From Galactobacter caseinivorans (lineage in GTDB: Bacteria; Actinomycetota; Actinomycetes; Actinomycetales; Micrococcaceae), in assembly GCF_003640665.1 (NCBI RefSeq), contig NZ_QQXL01000001.1:372001-436000 (forward strand): 64,000 nucleotides of DNA, in the 5' to 3' direction. Below the pieces are notes generated by a model. It saw nothing but the letters and a program-made list of their open reading frames with translations. It did no database searches and was not told where the DNA came from. Each line of letters starts with the position of its first letter. Within the stretch, counting starts at the first letter, position 1. Made by a program: the position numbers and the translations under genes. Shown here in pieces: positions 60,528 to 64,000 of the stretch.

Positions 60528-62567
60528 GTGACGCAAACGCAGGATCGCAGCGAGTCAGGGGCTGCCACCACGGACCTGGTGCGGTACGCGGCGCCGGCGC
60601 AGGCTTCCGCCGCCCGCGTCGGTTACCGCCGGCCGTGGTGGGACCCGCGCCGCCCTGCGGCCTGGGCTGTGCGCCGCTGGCGGCACTCCCTCCAGCTGCG
60701 CACCGTGGCCATCACGGTGATCCTGTGTGCCCTGGCGGAACTGATCACCGGCGCCCTGCTCTCCGCGCGCATCGCGGATGGGCTCTTTCAGGAGCGCTTT
60801 GATCAGATCTCCCAGGAGGCCAAGACCGGGCTGGGCGCGGCGGATTCGTCCTTCCTGGCGGCGGCGGCCGGAGACAAGGGCTCCACCCAGGCGCTCGTCA
60901 ACACCACCCTGCGCGGCTTGCGCGGCGAGGGTGCGGGGGAGCGCGAGTACGTGCTCCGGACCCTCTCTGGCAACTCCGGCAATAGCTGGGTGGTGGGCCA
61001 GTACTCCAGCGCCATCGCGAACAAGGCGATCCCGGAACAGCTTGAAAAGCGGGTCAATTCCGGAGACGAGATCTTCTGGGAATCGGTGTCTTTGCAGACG
61101 GAGAGCGGGGTGCAACCCGGCCTGGCCTTTGGCAAGCGGGTGCAGATTCAGGGCTCTCAGGACTACTCGCTCTATCTGGTCTACAACCTGCAGCAGCTCC
61201 AGGACACGCTTGACCTGATCCACGGTGTGCTCTTCCTGGGCGGCATCTTGCTCTTGGTGATCATCGGAGCCATTGCCTGGTACGTGGCCAGGCGCTCCCT
61301 CCAGCCCGTCGCGGAGGCGGCGAGCACGGCAGAGAAGCTGGCCAAGGGTGCCCTCGGTGAGCGCATGCACGTGGACGGCGATGACGAGGTGGCGCGCCTT
61401 GGCCGCTCCTTTAACCGCATGGCTGACTCGCTGGCGGCGCAGATTGTCCAGTTGGAGTCCCTGTCCCAGATGCAGCAGCGCTTTGTCTCCGATGTGTCCC
61501 ATGAGTTGCGCACGCCGCTGACCACGGTGCGCATGGCCGCGGAGGTGTTGCATGACGCACGGGAGAGCTTTGACCCGATCAACCGCCGGTCCGCGGAGCT
61601 GCTCTACGACCAGGTGGAGCGCTTCCAGACCCTGCTCAACGACCTGCTAGAGATCTCCCGCTTTGACGCCGGCGCTGCCTCCCTAGACGCCGGCGAATGG
61701 GACCTGGTGCCCGTGGCCCGCCGCGTGATGGCCGCCGCGGAACCCCTGGCGCAGGCTGTTGGCACGGAGCTGATCCTTGAGGCCCCGCAGGACCCGGTGT
61801 TGGTGCAGATGGACCCGCGCCGCGTGGAGCGCATTGTGCGCAACCTGGTGATGAATGCAGTGGAGCACGGGGAGGGGCGCCCCGTGGAGGTGCGGGTGGC
61901 CGGGGATGAGCACTCGGCGGCCATCGCCGTGAGAGACCACGGCATTGGCCTGGCCCCGCAGGACGTGACGCGCGTCTTTGATCGTTTTTGGCGCAAGGAC
62001 CCGGCGCGCGCCCGCAAGACCGGCGGCTCTGGCCTTGGCCTCTCCATCGCGATGCAGGACGCGCGTCTGCACGGTGGCTGGCTGCAGGCCTGGGGTGAGC
62101 CAGGGGAGGGGTCCATCTTCCGCCTGACACTCCCGTCGACGCTGGGCACGCTGCTCACCGCCTCCCCCTTGCCGCTCGTGGTCTCCACGGTCTCCGCTGA
62201 GCAATCTAGCGATGACGCCGCGGAGGCGGAGGCGATCGATGCGGATGATACTGACTGGTTCCCCCGCACCGGGTTGGTCTTCCAGGACGCGGAGGAGATC
62301 CCGGATGACACCAGCGAGCATCTTCAGACGCCGGTTCCCGGCACCCTCCCGCCCCATCTGAGCGGGCCTGCCACCGGCTCCATGCCCGCGGCACGCATCG
62401 GCACGGGCGCCGTGCCCGTGGTGGGTTCGCACTTGGCTGACCCGGCACGTACCGAGGCCCCCGGCACCATTGCCGGCAGCACGACGTCGAACGTCAGCAA
62501 CTTTGCGGATGACCTTGACGCGCCGCTGACCCGCCGCCAACGCCGCGCCATGGAGGAGGAAGAATGA
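60528..62567 (+). CDS. mtrB: Sensor histidine kinase MtrB
   Basis: A 679-residue membrane kinase. Two transmembrane helices (about residues 60-85 and 225-255) flank an extracytoplasmic sensor domain. A HAMP linker, the phospho-accepting His325 in SHELRTPLTT, and the ATPase motifs (NLVMNAVEHG, DHGIGLAPQDV, GGSGLGLSIA) follow. The C-terminal ~140 residues beyond the ATPase form a low-complexity acidic tail ending in a RRQRRAMEEEE cluster. It phosphorylates MtrA. It starts at GTG 60528; its stop overlaps the lpqB start (ATGA). Confidence 0.95.
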   Translation: MTQTQDRSESGAATTDLVRYAAPAQASAARVGYRRPWWDPRRPAAWAVRRWRHSLQLRTVAITVILCALAELITGALLSARIADGLFQERFDQISQEAKTGLGAADSSFLAAAAGDKGSTQALVNTTLRGLRGEGAGEREYVLRTLSGNSGNSWVVGQYSSAIANKAIPEQLEKRVNSGDEIFWESVSLQTESGVQPGLAFGKRVQIQGSQDYSLYLVYNLQQLQDTLDLIHGVLFLGGILLLVIIGAIAWYVARRSLQPVAEAASTAEKLAKGALGERMHVDGDDEVARLGRSFNRMADSLAAQIVQLESLSQMQQRFVSDVSHELRTPLTTVRMAAEVLHDARESFDPINRRSAELLYDQVERFQTLLNDLLEISRFDAGAASLDAGEWDLVPVARRVMAAAEPLAQAVGTELILEAPQDPVLVQMDPRRVERIVRNLVMNAVEHGEGRPVEVRVAGDEHSAAIAVRDHGIGLAPQDVTRVFDRFWRKDPARARKTGGSGLGLSIAMQDARLHGGWLQAWGEPGEGSIFRLTLPSTLGTLLTASPLPLVVSTVSAEQSSDDAAEAEAIDADDTDWFPRTGLVFQDAEEIPDDTSEHLQTPVPGTLPPHLSGPATGSMPAARIGTGAVPVVGSHLADPARTEAPGTIAGSTTSNVSNFADDLDAPLTRRQRRAMEEEE

Positions 62568-64000
62568 GCCGCACACTGACCGAGGGGCCGCGCCAGCGGC
62601 GCTCCTCCCGTGCCCTCACCGCCCTGATCCTGGCACTTGGCCTGCTGGCCATGGTGATTTCCGGATGCTCATCTATCCCGGTCACCGGGCCGGTGGGCAC
62701 CCTGCCCGCCCGCAATCTGGCCGCGGAGGATGAGGCGCCCAACTTCAACGTCACCGGCCCCACCGGAGGCGAGTCACCGGATCGCATTGTGCGTGGTTTC
62801 TTCCGCGGGGGTCTTTCCGCCGCGGATAATTACGCGGTCGCCAGGGAATACATGACGCCGGAGCTGGCCGCCTCCTGGGATGCGACGGAGCGCACGCTCG
62901 TCGTGGATAACGACCCAGAGTTTGAGCAGGTGGATGATGCCGAGGATCACCTGACGGCTGACGTGCGCGTGACGCGGATCCTGGACGGTAGCGGAGTGAG
63001 GCAGGACCGCCCCAAGGGAGAGAACACGGAGCTGGAGTTCAGCCTCAGGCGGGTGGACGGCGAATGGCGTTTGTCCAAGGCTCCCAATGGGATTGTGGTG
63101 GAGAGTAGCTCCTTTGAGTACGCGTTCTCCCCGGTAACCCTGTACTTCTACTCCGACTCAAAGCTCTCCACCTTGGTGCCGGATGTTCGGTGGATGGCCA
63201 AGCGGCAGGGTCGCTCCGCTGCGGTGGCCACTGCCTTGCTTGAGGGGCCCGCCCCCTACCTGAAGAAGGCGGTCTACAGCGCCTTCCCGGAGGGAAGCAA
63301 GCTCTCCCGCGCCTCCGTGCCGGTGGAGAACAAGGTCGCCACGGTGGACGTCCCCGAGTCCGTCCTGACGGACGCGTCCGACGAGACGCGCCAGCGGATG
63401 CTGCTGCAACTGGAGCGCTCGCTGGTGGACTCCGTCAATGTGAACTCAGTCCAGCTCACGGCTGATCAGAATGCCGTGGAGGTGGGGCCGCGCCTGAACG
63501 AGCCCCGCATCAACCCCGCCCCGGACGGCGCCATGGTGGGTCTGCGGGGGGACGAGGTGGTCCGGTATGAGGACGGCGCTCTGCGCCAGGTGGAGGGTGG
63601 TGACAAGGTGGGCACCGCGCTCTCCGATCCCACCATGTCGCCGGTCCAAGAGGCCTACGCCGTCCTGACCGGTGGCAGCCGGCAGCTCAAGCTGCTGACG
63701 CAGGACGCCAGCGTCCGCACGCTCTTCAAGGGGACCCAACTGGTGGCGCCCAGTTATGACTCCCACTCGTGGGTGTGGACGGCGCAAGCCGTGCCGGGTT
63801 CACCCGTGCTCGCCGTGCGCGCCGCCGGGGGCAGCCCCGTGCGGCTGGAGGGCGCTTGGTTGGGCAAGGGCACCGTGACGGGTCTGCGGGTTTCCGCGGA
63901 CGGCACGCGGCTGGCCGTGACGGTCAAACGATCCGATGGGGATCACCTGTTGATCGCCGGGATCCAGCGGGACAAGAACGGCAAGCCCGTGGGGCTCGCC
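62564..64000 (+). CDS. lpqB: LpqB lipoprotein, MtrB partner (3' end beyond window)
   Basis: The frame is open from ATG 62564 through the window end (479 codons). The signal peptide ends in a lipobox ISGC near residues 33-36, followed by SSIPVTGPVG. A GerMN-type (sporulation/germination) domain spans about residues 180-310, and the start of a C-terminal beta-propeller (VGLRGDEVVRYEDG..., VRVSADGTRLAVTV-like) follows. LpqB interacts with the sensor part of MtrB and adjusts signalling. GGAGGAAGA precedes the start, which overlaps the mtrB stop by 4 bp. Truncated only by the window edge. Confidence 0.95.
   Translation, partial: MSRTLTEGPRQRRSSRALTALILALGLLAMVISGCSSIPVTGPVGTLPARNLAAEDEAPNFNVTGPTGGESPDRIVRGFFRGGLSAADNYAVAREYMTPELAASWDATERTLVVDNDPEFEQVDDAEDHLTADVRVTRILDGSGVRQDRPKGENTELEFSLRRVDGEWRLSKAPNGIVVESSSFEYAFSPVTLYFYSDSKLSTLVPDVRWMAKRQGRSAAVATALLEGPAPYLKKAVYSAFPEGSKLSRASVPVENKVATVDVPESVLTDASDETRQRMLLQLERSLVDSVNVNSVQLTADQNAVEVGPRLNEPRINPAPDGAMVGLRGDEVVRYEDGALRQVEGGDKVGTALSDPTMSPVQEAYAVLTGGSRQLKLLTQDASVRTLFKGTQLVAPSYDSHSWVWTAQAVPGSPVLAVRAAGGSPVRLEGAWLGKGTVTGLRVSADGTRLAVTVKRSDGDHLLIAGIQRDKNGKPVGLA

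Overview
The window comes from a high-GC actinobacterium, most likely a member of the Micrococcaceae (Arthrobacter/Micrococcus-type). The signs are very GC-rich codon use, frequent GTG starts, many apparently leaderless genes, an actinobacterial coproporphyrin-dependent heme pathway, mtrA-mtrB-lpqB, an AdnAB helicase-nuclease and UvrD2. These family and synteny statements come from knowledge of the protein families; no database search was run. Almost all of the window is core chromosome. I see no insertion sequence, prophage, integrase, CRISPR array or toxin-antitoxin pair.

Layout. 1-9.6 kb: the 3' end of an amino-acid permease, a long extragenic palindrome, a PHP phosphoesterase, an MFS transporter, a DEAD-box RNA helicase with a long leader, an RNB exoribonuclease, a DUF3107 protein, a TetR regulator and hemA. 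9.8-18.7 kb: hemE, hemY, chdC (hemQ), hemH, hemC, hemD, hemB and hemL on the plus strand, divergent from hemA. Together these make a nearly complete C5 plus coproporphyrin-dependent route to heme. 18.8-21.5 kb: a methionine ABC importer (metN-metI-metQ, minus strand). 21.7-35.7 kb: a DNA-repair island with a DnaQ-like exonuclease, an alkyltransferase-like protein, adnA, adnB, a PH-domain membrane protein, a kinase-like protein with a long acidic tail, nudC and uvrD2. 35.7-43.5 kb: a degenerate E1-like protein, a YgjP-type metallopeptidase, a DUF2342 metalloprotease-like protein, a PDZ-Lon-like secreted protease and a UPF0182 membrane protein. The order from the alkyltransferase-like gene to UPF0182 closely resembles the Rv3204-Rv3193c region of Mycobacterium tuberculosis.

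43.6-44.1 kb: two tandem initiator tRNA genes, each with its own terminator. 44.1-49.1 kb: a TPM-domain membrane protein with a PspA homologue, divergent from an HtrA-like protease that has a repetitive Q/P/G-rich cytoplasmic tail. 49.2-51.7 kb: etfB, etfA and a PIG-L deacetylase. 51.8-55.6 kb, minus strand: an anti-sigma-like membrane protein, trmL, a J-domain protein, a RibD/DHFR-like reductase and a FolP2-like protein. 55.7-59.7 kb: cysteine desulfurase, mnmA (sulfur donor and acceptor for tRNA 2-thiouridine), chorismate mutase and a MetE-like protein without zinc ligands. 59.8-64 kb: mtrA, mtrB and lpqB; lpqB runs off the end.

The most interesting signals are: a 29-bp-arm extragenic palindrome; tandem hairpin repeats upstream of the MFS gene; an AT-rich palindrome and spaced direct repeats between hemA and hemE; a recurring TANNNT-N6/7-start-codon architecture marking about a dozen leaderless genes; adjacent FolP2-like and DHFR-like genes; and a conserved repair/proteolysis neighbourhood holding several uncharacterised proteins. 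I did not find a convincing new defence or mobile system.
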